A stretch of 64,000 bases of DNA from Ponticaulis profundi. GTDB lineage: Bacteria; Pseudomonadota; Alphaproteobacteria; Caulobacterales; Hyphomonadaceae. Within the stretch, counting starts at the first letter, position 1. Every line of letters begins with the position of its first letter. The stretch covers positions 314,866 to 378,865 of the forward strand of contig NZ_JBHSSW010000004.1 of assembly GCF_042659465.1 (NCBI RefSeq), written 5' to 3'. Made by a program: the position numbers and the translations under genes. Below, one piece after another: positions 8,501 through 17,203 of this stretch. The notes beneath the pieces were generated by a model. The model saw only the letters and a list, made by a program, of their open reading frames with translations, had not been told where the DNA came from and did no database searches.

Positions 8501-8896
8501 CGCATCAAATTCAAACGATGTGCCCGATGCGCCAGCATCCAGCCATCCGAAGAGTGCAGTGAATGTATCCGGGCCGTAAGCGATAATCGGCGTGAGAGGC
8601 TCACCATTCGACCCGTAATACGTGGACGGATAATCGTTGAAACAGTGAGCAGCGCTCAGCACTGTACGTGGATTGATCAATGTGCCCGTACAGTTGTAGT
8701 TGATCGAGCCACCTGGATAGCCCATGAAAATCTGAACCACGCCATCCCATTGCGGGTCATCGGCGAGTGTTTCAGATCCACCAACGGTGACATCGTCCCG
8801 AACCGTCAGTGCGTCTGCCTGAGGTGAAAAAGCCATCGTTGACAGAGCAAAGATGGACGTCGCTGCCAAAAGGCCGCTCAGCTTATAGTTGTTCAT
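5528..8896 (-). CDS. Trypsin-like serine protease autotransporter (type Va secretion)
   Basis: The 1122-residue product has a Sec signal peptide (cleavage near PQADA, residue 29) and then an S1-type protease domain with the full triad: H84 in SAAHC, D162 in ADVAMV and S320 in GGDSGSA. A passenger region of several hundred residues with beta-helix-like, Gly/Thr-rich segments follows. The last 280 or so residues form an autotransporter beta-barrel ending in the terminal Phe of IRMKF. It should insert in the outer membrane and display or release the protease. The gene stands alone, convergent with the PRC-barrel gene. The natural substrate is unknown. Confidence 0.92.
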   Translation of the reverse strand: MNNYKLSGLLAATSIFALSTMAFSPQADALTVRDDVTVGGSETLADDPQWDGVVQIFMGYPGGSINYNCTGTLINPRTVLSAAHCFNDYPSTYYGSNGEPLTPIIAYGPDTFTALFGWLDAGASGTSFEFDARNGLVLGNQVIIHPDADPAFGSALGFPAADVAMVSLSSPLANIPSYSMLFSPVGVGEHVTMVGYGGHGVGSTGDVGIDGKRQAGENLIGMLGSQVDFLSAIFGTDASAAYAGDPGASQSMYWIDFDSPVRTGEECGRDGIGDWACSDGTDWWYFDNPFTNTWFNTSLSNDIFPGDALPNEAGTAGGDSGSAIFFDQLGDQPLIGGVLSGGYGFLSPVPSGYGDVSYYNPLYNFYEFISIANPYKYVSAVGGDGNWSDAEHWVQDLDPGYFIIDENGNLVNGLPDAPEPGVGGTDPSEGVVLDVDINPETSGETDATSAGVNAAADVSLASLSRPSNQAVPGAIFNGTSDIGTGVVSMAREGGSVDGTATPELITYLYGDIGTPGPLAGPGSTGFVPTNGLNADGYFNYFDVTLSQAGTTTVDMDVVIDSLTLANTDAGLYIPEEYLLLSLIEAQIIGGTVQADGILASRDVLNFGGMLTGGGTILADTVWNAGLLAPTEGMTMLSDLVLTSQSIFGYSGASLLVDGDVSLNGGVMFGTPYAWGDQGLLIEYTGEATGELAEADLAGVLYASFASGAGLVYYEIEAADFSTELPDTADSNVLAIADHLDDARGSLALSSIYSQIDYMSGEPLADSLYSLLPDTSFSVRNVAVASAEQVSTHLARRFSSIKAGKADGQAVNQMGGSPIQTASLDGMSAFAMSAAAAADGEPAAAKEGWGTFVELAYMTGDETNSLTGNDSDLDGYSITAGGDAQIDDGLRLGAFFNYSDAENSGSATLGSVESSGFFVGAYGLYDFDNGVNLSGYYGIGETDYDITRVQMLTGGMTLGETNATQAIGGVALSSLYGVSSSVFFEPSVSVEYFNADLDAYTESGTAGGLIIDSRSITSTQAKIGTLVHFFDPASDAGFRPTLGLRYVQDLSADDEAVVSRFAGTNFGSFTTVSGDLDDNWFEAEARAQFVKSDRYEVSGFLTQTLDRDDLDYTSFGLNIRMKF

Positions 8897-9232
8897 TTAA
8901 AATCCCCGAACGATTGATTGCGTTCAATCTTGCCACAACTCAAGCTCAGTTTGAGCAAATCGTCAATTCTGTTCAGGTGCGACAAACGTGGAGATTTATG
9001 TTTCAGGATATTCTGAAATTACTCGATTTTTATATTTTCATTCGAATGTCGGAAGAATGTTTTCGGATCTGAAACGCCGAGGAAAAAAGGTGACCCGCTG
9101 AAGTTTTATATCGGACGGGGGGAACTTCAGCGGGTCGAATGCGGATCGGGCTTCCGCAAGACTGTGGGGGAAAGTCCTTGTGGACATCAGAGGAACTCGC
9201 CACCAGCCAGTCGGTTCCAAAAAATTAGCGCG
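8897..9232. promoter_or_regulatory. Intergenic region with two dyads upstream of the autotransporter and a terminator
   Basis: No gene is seen. Upstream of the autotransporter start are the inverted repeats CTCAA-N7-TTGAG (8939-8955) and TTTCAG-N6-CTGAAA (9001-9018), plausible operators for a regulator of the protease gene. The right part holds the hairpin at 9086-9136. The base composition between 8960 and 9070 is AT-rich, as expected for a promoter. Confidence 0.35.
9086..9136 (-). terminator. Strong terminator hairpin with 14-bp arms
   Basis: GACCCGCTGAAGTT (9092-9105) and its exact reverse complement (9123-9136) flank a 17-base loop. On the minus strand the stem is followed after three bases by six T. 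It fits a terminator for the extensin-like gene that ends at 9233. The arms are unusually long. Confidence 0.7.
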
Positions 9233-9922
9233 CTATCTGCAGATTCCGGAAAAGCTCATATCGAAGTGAAAATGGTCTGCATGAGCCGCATTATATTCAG
9301 GGCCCAGAACAGTGCCGAACAGTCGGCAGGCATCATTGCGCACAGCTTTCAGAAAACGTCCTTCAGCTGTGTCAGTGCCCCAATGCGATTTGACGCTGAT
9401 GATCTGACCGTTTTCCAGTTCAAATCCCCAGATATCAACAGCGTTGCCCGTGGCGTGCTCACTGAAGCTACCTGTCGAGCGGCCATATTTGCGGCGACAG
9501 ACATAGCTTCCATAGGTCAGGATGCGAACGGGAGGGGAGGCCAGCTCCTCAGAAGCGCGAGGCAGAATGCCTTGTCGTTCCCAGGTGGCAAGCGCGCCGG
9601 TGAGTGCGCAGGTCATGCGGAGCGTTCCTGAATAGGGAAGTTCAGATCGGTCGAGCGTGAGCGCATCGTAAAAGCCGCAGTTCTCACCTTCCGGGCTATC
9701 GTCGAGACGCGTATATGCGATTTCCGAGCGATCAAGATAGGCAAAGCACGCATCTGGTTCATGCGCAAAACGTGCAAGCTTCATTTCGGTCGTAATGCCG
9801 ATCGGATCATCCATTGAGAGGTCGGCAATCGGGTTGTGTTCCGGCGGCAGTGATCGCACAGCCGTGCCCACAATCCCCAGCAAAACGACCAACCAGAATA
9901 TGCGCAAGAGCCAATTGATCAT
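9233..9922 (-). CDS. Extensin-like C-terminal domain protein (LAS/M15-type fold)
   Basis: The 229-residue product has one N-terminal membrane segment (residues 3-23) and then the extensin-like domain found in many alphaproteobacteria. The end carries the motif cluster SFSEHATGNAVDIWGF and, further on, HADHFHFD, the arrangement of zinc ligands seen in M15/LAS peptidases. Cysteine pairs (ACF/ENCGFYD, RMTC/YVCRR) suggest a periplasmic domain. It may act on peptidoglycan, but this is inferred from fold kinship. It is divergent from tamA. Confidence 0.8.
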   Translation of the reverse strand: MINWLLRIFWLVVLLGIVGTAVRSLPPEHNPIADLSMDDPIGITTEMKLARFAHEPDACFAYLDRSEIAYTRLDDSPEGENCGFYDALTLDRSELPYSGTLRMTCALTGALATWERQGILPRASEELASPPVRILTYGSYVCRRKYGRSTGSFSEHATGNAVDIWGFELENGQIISVKSHWGTDTAEGRFLKAVRNDACRLFGTVLGPEYNAAHADHFHFDMSFSGICR

Positions 9923-10109
9923 TTCAGCTTGCGCTCAGTGAAAGGTCGGTCGATGAAATCATTGTCATATATGTGATTTGGGGAACACGAACGGGATTTG
10001 AACGTTATAAGCTGCGATTGGATGTGATCATTCTTTTGATACAAATGTACTGTCGGGCCTGCGGTTCCAGCCGATCATGAAATGAACCGCTTTTGGTGTT
10101 GGGGAAGTT

Positions 10110-11951
10110 TTGAATAATCGCCATAGGATTGGGTATTTATCGCAGACCTGTTTGAGTTCGATAAAGTCGCTTTCCACTCACACAATCATAGCCTGTTGCG
10201 CCGTTCTGACTCTGTCTGTGAACACGGCTGCAGCGGACAGCATCGAATTACGCCAGAGCAGCGAAACACCCAATCAGGACCTGTTGGGTGAGTTGCGGAA
10301 TGCCTTGCCTGATGAGGACGTCGCAGAAACGGCATTTGAAGCGAAACGACAGGCCAGGCGAGCCATAAAAGTCATTCGCGACGAGCTGAATGCAAAAGGC
10401 TATTATGACCCCGACATCGAAACACTGATCGAAGAAGACGAGGTCAGTGAAGAGCTATTTCACCCGATTGTCCTGCTCGATCCGGGGATGCGCTTTGTTC
10501 TGGGTGAACTGGCAATCGCCTATATCGACAAAGGGCCTCGTGAGGCGGACGCCATCGCGACCCGAGAGGCCATGAAGCTGATATCCGGTGATGATGCCAT
10601 CCCGGCGCAAGTCATCAATCAGGAAACAGAGCTCGTACGTACGCTGCGCGAATTGGGATACGCTTTTGTCGGAGCTGAAGACCGGTCGGTGATCGGAGAT
10701 CGCGACGCTGGAACGCTGGATGTAACCTATCGTCTCTCATCAGGGCCCCGCGTCCGTTTCGGCGAAGTGCGTTTCGTCAATGATGATACGCGGACAAAAG
10801 AGAGCTATCTGCGCAGATTGATCCCCTTCGATGAAGGGGAACTCTATGATCCTGCCATGTTGTCACTTTTCGCAGCACGCCTCGATGAAACGCGTCTGTA
10901 CCGGATATCGAATGCCCGTCTCGATGATACCTCATCTGGCGAGTCGGCGGACGGGGATGAAATCTACGATGTTCTGGTCACGCTCGCGGAACGCAAACGC
11001 AATACAATTGAACTGGGCGCCAGTTACAGCACGGACAAAGGCGCAGGCCTGACCAGCGAACTCACGCGCAGAAACTTGACGCGCAGAGGCGATTTGCTGG
11101 TCGCATCGCTTGCGATCGCTGAGCTGGAACAAATTCTCGAAGTCCAGTGGCGCAGGCCTAACGAGTTTGGCTATGGCAAAGGTCTGATCTTCGGCTCAGA
11201 GCTCTCGAATGAGGACACGGACGCTTTCAATCGGCAGACATTCAGTCTGTCCGGTGGACTGGAAGTCGTGAAAGGTCCGCGTTTCTCCTATGGCTATGGC
11301 GTGAAGGGCTCGCTGGTCAGCGAGCAGGACGAATTTGGTGAGCGCGATCTGCAGATCATCGGCCTCTATACCAAGGCGCGCCTCGATAGAGCCGACAGCA
11401 TTCTGAATGCCACAAAGGGTTGGCGCGTCGATGGCGGGCTGGAACCGACCGTCTCCTTCGGGAGTGATTCTGCACAGTATATTCGCGCCTATGGACAGCT
11501 TCGGGGATACTATCCCGTGCTTGATGAAGGCAAGGTCGTCCTGGCAGGGCGCGTCAAGGCAGGTACGGTCTGGGGCGCTGACCTCGAAGCACTTCCATCG
11601 ACATCGCGCTTCTTCTCCGGTGGGGGCGGCAGCGTTCGTGGCTATGCCTATCAGGGCATTGGTCCGCGCTCGGATGATGATGAGCCAACCGGTGGTCGTT
11701 CGGTTCTTGAGCTCGCTTTTGAAACCCGCTGGCAAGTGCGCGGCAATATTGGCGTTGTGGCTTTTGTCGATGCGGGCAGTGTGACCACGCGTGAGATACC
11801 GGGCTTTTCAGACCTGCGCACAGGTGCAGGGTTTGGCGTGCGTTATGATACGCCTGCCGGCCCGCTGCGTGTCGATATCGCGACACCGCTTGATAAAACG
11901 GAAAATGATGACCCCGTTCAGGTTTATATTTCTCTGGGGCAGGCATTCTGA
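10110..11951 (+). CDS. tamA: TamA, Omp85-family outer-membrane translocation protein
   Basis: The product of about 613 residues has an N-terminal signal region, POTRA-type repeats (for example DPGMRFVLGELAI and SSGPRVRFGEVRFVN) and a C-terminal Omp85 barrel with the lid-lock motif region GGGGSVRGYAYQ and a terminal Phe (GQAF). TamA with TamB moves proteins or lipids across the periplasm into the outer membrane. The start is TTG at 10110 with GGGGAAG close upstream; TTG 10152 is an alternative. It overlaps tamB by one base (TGATG), so the two are co-translated. The autotransporter nearby is a plausible client. Confidence 0.9.
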   Translation: MNNRHRIGYLSQTCLSSIKSLSTHTIIACCAVLTLSVNTAAADSIELRQSSETPNQDLLGELRNALPDEDVAETAFEAKRQARRAIKVIRDELNAKGYYDPDIETLIEEDEVSEELFHPIVLLDPGMRFVLGELAIAYIDKGPREADAIATREAMKLISGDDAIPAQVINQETELVRTLRELGYAFVGAEDRSVIGDRDAGTLDVTYRLSSGPRVRFGEVRFVNDDTRTKESYLRRLIPFDEGELYDPAMLSLFAARLDETRLYRISNARLDDTSSGESADGDEIYDVLVTLAERKRNTIELGASYSTDKGAGLTSELTRRNLTRRGDLLVASLAIAELEQILEVQWRRPNEFGYGKGLIFGSELSNEDTDAFNRQTFSLSGGLEVVKGPRFSYGYGVKGSLVSEQDEFGERDLQIIGLYTKARLDRADSILNATKGWRVDGGLEPTVSFGSDSAQYIRAYGQLRGYYPVLDEGKVVLAGRVKAGTVWGADLEALPSTSRFFSGGGGSVRGYAYQGIGPRSDDDEPTGGRSVLELAFETRWQVRGNIGVVAFVDAGSVTTREIPGFSDLRTGAGFGVRYDTPAGPLRVDIATPLDKTENDDPVQVYISLGQAF

Positions 11952-14900
11952 TGACTGAAGCAGCTCCGAAAAAGAAAAGCAGGTTCTGGCGCTACAGCGC
12001 GATCGCGCTCGGTGTTCTGGTTGTATTGCTGGTTGTCCTGTTTTTTGCAGCGCGCTGGTATGTGTCCAGTCCAACAGGATTGAATGACCTTGAGCGTCGT
12101 CTGGAAAATATGAACGTACGTGGGCAATCGGTCGAGATCGAGGGCCTGCGCGGTGACCTCTTGTCGACCTTCAGGATCCAGAAGCTCGAGCTGCAGGATA
12201 GCGAAGGCGTCTGGGCCACGGCTGAGGACATTGAACTGGCCTGGAAACCGTTTGGACTGGTTCGAAAACGGCTTCGACTTAATCTCGTGAGCTTTGGCGA
12301 TATCAATGTTGCCAGGCGTCCGGATCTGGAGCCGGGAGAAGAAAAAGACCCTTCTTCGTCCGGAAGCTTCCCGCTGAATCTTGTGCGACTTGATCGTTTG
12401 AACATTGATCGCTTCCTCCTTGAGGAAGGTGTCTTGCCTCGCCGTGTCGCTGGCGCAGCCAATGGTGACATCTGGTGGTCAGCCGATGCAGCTCTGATCA
12501 ATCTGGATGTTCGTCCTGAGTCTGAAGAGGGCGACGAATTGTTCGCTCATCTGGCCTGGGATAGCCGCACGCCGCTGAATGGTGAGCTGAAGCTTGTTGG
12601 TCCTGCGGGCGGACTCTTTGCGAGCCTTGCGCGTATTCCGGATGGCCAGAACATCACGGCAGAAATCGATCTTCAGCAAAAGAGCGACTACGTAAAAGGC
12701 ACAGGCGTGGTCGATATCGCTGGTGAGGACTGGATCAATATCGAGCTGGAACCGGACTTTACGCGACAGGCTGCCTTTGTGAATGTCGATCTGGCGCGCC
12801 ATCCGATGACGCGTGAGCTGGTCTCCAGATTGGGACCTGCGCTCGAATTTTCGACTGAGTTTGATCCCGTCGATGCTGTCGAAACCATGACGGCGAGCCT
12901 GCAGTCCGAGGCGATGCGTCTCGATGTGCGAAATATGGTGTCTGGGCAACGCAGGCGATCTGCAGATGTCGCGCTGACGATTTTGCGGCCTAACATGCTG
13001 GTTCAATCCGATGGTGTGGATCTTGAGCCGTTTGTCCTGGCGGGCGATGTCCGTTCGCAGGGAGATGGCTATCAGTTCGATGGACGTTTGAGTGGCCGAC
13101 GGATTACCACGGATGTGTTCGCCTCTGATGTCGTATCAGGTCCGCTGACGATCAACTATGTCGGTGACGTGATTGATGTGAAAACGGCCATTCGCGGCGA
13201 AGCCATTGAACTCGACCTTGGCGAACGCGAAACCCGTTTCGGGTTTCTGACGCTGTCTGGCGATATTGCCTATGACATCTCCGAACAAAGCCTTCTGATC
13301 AACAATCTCGATCTCGAAACGCCGAATTCCCGTGTCAAAGCGGTTGGTTCCTCGACTCTCGGCGATGTCCGGACGGCGCAGCTCAACGGTGACGTCTTTG
13401 TTGATCTCGCAGAGTTCGGTTTCCTCTCGTCTGGCCGTGTGGAAGGTGGATGGACCATTGAACAACAGGGTCGCCAGGGACAGATCTTTTCAGTCGATCT
13501 GACAGGTAACGGGCTCGAAAATGTTTCAGAAGAGCTGTCTGACTGGCTTGGGCCGCAAGTTGGCCTGCGCGCGCGTGGTCGTCTCAATCAGCAGATGGAT
13601 CTGACGGTTACCGAACTCAGAGCGACGACGTCGGCAGCCACCGTGACAGGGCAGCTTCAGCGCGCTCATACGGGCAGGCTGGTCGCCAGTGGTGAGGTCG
13701 AAACCAGCGAGACCTATCCTCTGTATGAAACAGCTCCGGACCTCACCGGTACGTTCGCGGTCGAGGGCATGTTGGATGACCTCGAAATTGATCTGCGAAT
13801 GGCGGCATCCGAGGTTGGAAGCGGTGGCGCGGCGCTGGTCCGGCCGGTTGTGAATTTCAGCGGTCGCCGGTCCGGCGATATTCTCGACGGCAATCTCCGT
13901 GTAAACGGTGTTTACAATGGTGAGCCTCTGACTCTGACTTCGAATGTCGGTCAGCAGGGCGCGCGCTGGCGGGTCTCGGACCTCGTCGGGCGCTGGCAGA
14001 CGTTGGACCTGACAGCGAGTCTGGTTGGTGACGGCGGTGATTTCGATGCAATTGAGGGCGATGCGCGTCTGACCGGCAGCCTGCCAGACCTTCTCCCCGC
14101 TGAGTCGATTGATGTTCGCTTCGCGAAAACAGGTACCCGCATGAATGCCCGTGCTGAAGTGACCCAATTGATGGCAGGCAGTTTCGAGGATGGAAATCTG
14201 GTTGCGACCGTGGTCGGTGACATGTCCGAACTGGAATATGAGGCCGCTTATGAAGGCACGTCGACATTCAGCGGACTTCGTCAGCCCGCAACGCTGAAGG
14301 TATCCGGTGAAGTCATTGAGCCAATATCGCAAGCGCCTGAGGCGCGCGGTGTGTTTGTTGGTCAGATGCTCAACGAACCTTTTGAAAGCACCGATCCTTT
14401 TGTTGTGCGCCGAACGCCAGACGGACTCTTCGGAGACATTTCCTTGCGCGCAGTGGGTGGCACGCTCGAGGCAACGCTGAACGAAGCATCGGCGCAGCCC
14501 GCACGCGTTGACCTGACAGGTGTCTCACTCGGACGCTTGCTGGCGATGCTGGGCCGTGAGCCAGTCGAAGGTGATGCCAATCTGACCTTCTCGCTCGATC
14601 GCGGTGAAGCCGGGATTGTGACTGGCCAGCTCAGTGGCGGTTTGCAGCAGGTTTCCGTGCCGGGACGAGACGTGGATCCGGTAGATCTGAATCTCAACGG
14701 TGTGTTTGGCCCAGAAGAGAGCGTTCTGACAATCACGACACCGGATCGTCAGGACCTGCAGGCACGACTCGATTTCGATGTACCGGCTGTTACGCAGGCC
14801 AGCCTCCCATATTTTGAGCCGACTCCCGTCGAAAATGCACGCTTTGAAGCACGCATTTATGGGGTGATCGACAATATGGCTGCGATCTTCCTGCCGGAAA

Positions 14901-16090
14901 ATCTGAAGCTTGGCGGGGAGATCAATACAGAGCTTTCTGGCAATCTCGCATTTGAACCTTCCAGCCTGGAAGGGCGAATGACATTCGCGGAAGGCTTGCT
15001 GCAGCATGAGGATTTCGGCACGGATCTGGAAGCGATCAATTTCGAACTGACCATTGTTGATCAGGTGCTTCAGCTTGCTCGCTTTGATGCCAATGGCCGA
15101 ACAGGCGGCACGCTGACCGGGACAGGCCAGCTCAATATGGCGGAGGGCTTCAACAGCACACTGGAACTCCGCGCTGACAATCTCTCCGTTGTTGACCGGC
15201 GCGAGGTCGAAGCCACGGCGTCTGGAACGCTGGGCCTTGGCGTGGACAATGACAAATTCGAGATTGTGGGCGATCTCACCGTCAATGAGGGCCGTTTCAA
15301 TCTGGATCGGTTGCCGAGCCCGTCTGCCCCCACACTCGACGTCTCGTTTGAAGAGGAAGTCGAAGAGGTTCGCCCTGAGCGCGAACGTCGTGTGACGCTG
15401 GATATCAAGGTTTCCGGTCCCCGCAGTCTTTATCTGACAGGGAAGGGCATGGATGCTGAGCTTGCACTTGATGCGTCCATCACAGGCACGGCGAATGATC
15501 CGAACATCAATGGCACGGCCCGTATTGTTCGTGGACGGTTCGAACTGCTTGGCAAGCGCTTCACATTTGCGGATAGCAATATCCGGATTGCCGGAGATCC
15601 AATGGATGCGCGGCTGGATATTCTTGCCGTTCGCGATACGGAAGATTTTCTGGCGAAAGTCGCGATCACCGGAACGCCGGAACGGCCTGCCATTGATTTG
15701 AGCGCAGAACCAAGTCTGCCCGAAGACGAAGTGCTCTCGCGCGTTCTCTTCGGCCGCTCACCATCTCAGTTGACCGGGCTGGAAGCGGCACGTCTCGCGG
15801 CTGCGCTTGCACAACTGTCTGGCGGCGGCGGTTTTGACCTGATGGGCGGGATCGAAAACATCACCGGTCTCGACTCGGTGGATGTCAGTCAGACCGATGG
15901 AGGACAGTTCCAGGTCGCGACGGGCCGGTATTTGTCAGATGATGTTTATCTCGAGCTGAGCTCAACGGCTTCTGGTGCGCCAGGTGTCAGCGTTGAGTGG
16001 GAAGCCCGCGATAACGTCTCTGTTGAGGCAGAGAGCGTTCCGAATGAAGGTCAGAGCCTGTCCATTCAGTGGAAACGTGACTTCGAATAG
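11951..16090 (+). CDS. tamB: TamB, inner-membrane-anchored translocation and assembly protein
   Basis: A very long product (1379 residues) with one N-terminal membrane anchor (residues 14-36) is followed by repetitive beta-rich, AsmA/DUF490-type sequence. The C-terminal TamB domain includes GTARIVRGRFELLGKRF, then SRVLFGRSPSQLTG and a final beta-rich segment ending QWKRDFE. It forms a periplasm-spanning taco-like groove that partners TamA. Length matches proteobacterial TamB (1200-1500). The ATG at 11951 overlaps the tamA stop. Confidence 0.93.
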   Translation: MTEAAPKKKSRFWRYSAIALGVLVVLLVVLFFAARWYVSSPTGLNDLERRLENMNVRGQSVEIEGLRGDLLSTFRIQKLELQDSEGVWATAEDIELAWKPFGLVRKRLRLNLVSFGDINVARRPDLEPGEEKDPSSSGSFPLNLVRLDRLNIDRFLLEEGVLPRRVAGAANGDIWWSADAALINLDVRPESEEGDELFAHLAWDSRTPLNGELKLVGPAGGLFASLARIPDGQNITAEIDLQQKSDYVKGTGVVDIAGEDWINIELEPDFTRQAAFVNVDLARHPMTRELVSRLGPALEFSTEFDPVDAVETMTASLQSEAMRLDVRNMVSGQRRRSADVALTILRPNMLVQSDGVDLEPFVLAGDVRSQGDGYQFDGRLSGRRITTDVFASDVVSGPLTINYVGDVIDVKTAIRGEAIELDLGERETRFGFLTLSGDIAYDISEQSLLINNLDLETPNSRVKAVGSSTLGDVRTAQLNGDVFVDLAEFGFLSSGRVEGGWTIEQQGRQGQIFSVDLTGNGLENVSEELSDWLGPQVGLRARGRLNQQMDLTVTELRATTSAATVTGQLQRAHTGRLVASGEVETSETYPLYETAPDLTGTFAVEGMLDDLEIDLRMAASEVGSGGAALVRPVVNFSGRRSGDILDGNLRVNGVYNGEPLTLTSNVGQQGARWRVSDLVGRWQTLDLTASLVGDGGDFDAIEGDARLTGSLPDLLPAESIDVRFAKTGTRMNARAEVTQLMAGSFEDGNLVATVVGDMSELEYEAAYEGTSTFSGLRQPATLKVSGEVIEPISQAPEARGVFVGQMLNEPFESTDPFVVRRTPDGLFGDISLRAVGGTLEATLNEASAQPARVDLTGVSLGRLLAMLGREPVEGDANLTFSLDRGEAGIVTGQLSGGLQQVSVPGRDVDPVDLNLNGVFGPEESVLTITTPDRQDLQARLDFDVPAVTQASLPYFEPTPVENARFEARIYGVIDNMAAIFLPENLKLGGEINTELSGNLAFEPSSLEGRMTFAEGLLQHEDFGTDLEAINFELTIVDQVLQLARFDANGRTGGTLTGTGQLNMAEGFNSTLELRADNLSVVDRREVEATASGTLGLGVDNDKFEIVGDLTVNEGRFNLDRLPSPSAPTLDVSFEEEVEEVRPERERRVTLDIKVSGPRSLYLTGKGMDAELALDASITGTANDPNINGTARIVRGRFELLGKRFTFADSNIRIAGDPMDARLDILAVRDTEDFLAKVAITGTPERPAIDLSAEPSLPEDEVLSRVLFGRSPSQLTGLEAARLAAALAQLSGGGGFDLMGGIENITGLDSVDVSQTDGGQFQVATGRYLSDDVYLELSSTASGAPGVSVEWEARDNVSVEAESVPNEGQSLSIQWKRDFE

Positions 16091-16120
16091 CGTTCCGGAC
16101 AAGATCAGGGATCACATACA

Positions 16121-16152
16121 GAAAAAGGCCCTCAGATTGAGGGCCTTTTTTT
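16121..16152. terminator. Bidirectional intrinsic terminator after tamB
   Basis: Thirteen-base arms, AAAAAGGCCCTCA (16122-16134) and TGAGGGCCTTTTT (16138-16150), enclose a three-base loop with T on the plus side and A on the other, so it also serves the convergent gene ending at 16170. Confidence 0.88.
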
Positions 16153-16169
16153 GCTATGTCCGAAAAGCT

Positions 16170-16826
16170 CTAGAAGTTTTTCGCGAGCGAAATGCCGGCA
16201 AAGCCTTCGGTTTTGGAGTTGCTGATACCGCCGGGAGCTGAGTATTTCGCTTCGGACTCCATATAGCTGATGGTCAGCTGGGTATCGCCGATAAAGGTTG
16301 AAACGCCGGCCTGAACGTCGCCGATCACGATCTGCTCGGTCAGCGAGACAGACATGTTGGTATCGCCGCCAATTGCGCCAGGCTTGAAGCTGAGGGCTTC
16401 GCCATCCGTCGCAGCGAAGACATACCAGCCTTTGCCTTTGCGGCCTTTGTCGATCGTCATGAAGTTACCCAGACGGATCTCGGCAGAGTAGGAGCTCAGG
16501 CCGGAATCGCTGGAACGTTCACGCGAAAAGCGCGGTTCAATTGTGAAGGTCTCAGATCCGTTCTTTCCGCCAAACTCGAACTGAGCGGCCGTGGAGAAAC
16601 GTTCCTGTGTTTCAAAATCTGTGAAATGGCTCGTAGGAGACGCAGGCATCTGGCCTTGCGATACTTTGATCTGACCGAGCGTCGTCGGTGCGTCCACATC
16701 ATCGAGCTGAAAGTTGGGATTTGCAGGTGTCGTAGTGGGAATGGAGTTTGTCAGCAAATTCTGCGCGATCGCGGCTGGCGTGCAGCTGATTGTCAGGCCT
16801 AAAAGGAGCGCAAAAGAGCTTTTCAT
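16170..16826 (-). CDS. Probable small outer-membrane beta-barrel protein, unknown function
   Basis: From the ATG at 16826 the product has a signal peptide (MKSSFALLLGLTISCTPAAIAQ) and about 196 mature residues with alternating polar and aromatic strands, ending LAKNF with a terminal Phe typical of outer-membrane barrels. No family was recognised. An in-frame ATG at 16844 exists, but the shorter form gives the better signal peptide. An 18-bp perfect palindrome lies 126 bases upstream. Confidence 0.6.
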   Translation of the reverse strand: MKSSFALLLGLTISCTPAAIAQNLLTNSIPTTTPANPNFQLDDVDAPTTLGQIKVSQGQMPASPTSHFTDFETQERFSTAAQFEFGGKNGSETFTIEPRFSRERSSDSGLSSYSAEIRLGNFMTIDKGRKGKGWYVFAATDGEALSFKPGAIGGDTNMSVSLTEQIVIGDVQAGVSTFIGDTQLTISYMESEAKYSAPGGISNSKTEGFAGISLAKNF

Positions 16827-16951
16827 ATGTCCACCACCGAGCAAATTAAGAGCTACATATTCGATACGCTACAAACACGAACTGGTTCCGCGGAACGTCT
16901 TAAAAATCAACTATAACGACGTGTCCGCATTTATTCCGGTCTTCAACCACT

Positions 16952-16969
16952 ACGATTATGCATAATCGT
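16952..16969. promoter_or_regulatory. Perfect 18-bp palindrome, candidate operator
   Basis: ACGATTATGCATAATCGT is identical to its reverse complement. It sits 126 bases upstream of the small outer-membrane protein start, in a noncoding AT-rich stretch, as expected for a site bound by a dimeric regulator. No regulator gene lies next to it. Confidence 0.45.
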
Positions 16970-17152
16970 GACTAGATTGTGTCCAGAGTAACAGAAATTT
17001 TATGTGATCGGGAGTGAATTGACTGCGAAAAAAGCAGTTCTTCTGTGGCTGGCAACTACCACACTGAAAAGTAAAGAAATAAAACAGATCACGAAATGCT
17101 ACGAATATATGCAGTGGCGAAACAGGAAGACATTCGCCCTTAAAACGTGATC

Positions 17153-17190
17153 GTGGCTTGCTTTCAGGCATCATTCGGAAAGCAAGCCAC
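17153..17190 (-). terminator. Hairpin with 13-bp arms after the RcnB-like gene
   Basis: GTGGCTTGCTTTC (17153-17165) and its exact reverse complement (17178-17190) enclose a 12-base loop. It follows the stop of the leftward gene at 17204. The U-tract is weak (GTTTT, seven bases after the stem), so termination efficiency is uncertain. Confidence 0.5.
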
Positions 17191-17203
17191 TGAATTTTCG
17201 GGA

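Larger units (their letters stand above)
16827..17203. other. Intergenic region with an 18-bp perfect palindrome and a hairpin
   Basis: No gene is seen in these 377 bases. They hold the palindrome at 16952-16969 and, next to the RcnB-like gene, the 13-bp hairpin at 17153-17190. The rest is AT-rich compared with the flanking genes, as expected for the promoter of the leftward outer-membrane protein gene. Confidence 0.4.

Noticed and set aside
13526..14332. A 268-residue minus-strand frame inside tamB
   Set aside because: It is opposite clear TamB sequence, has no ribosome-binding site and resembles no family.
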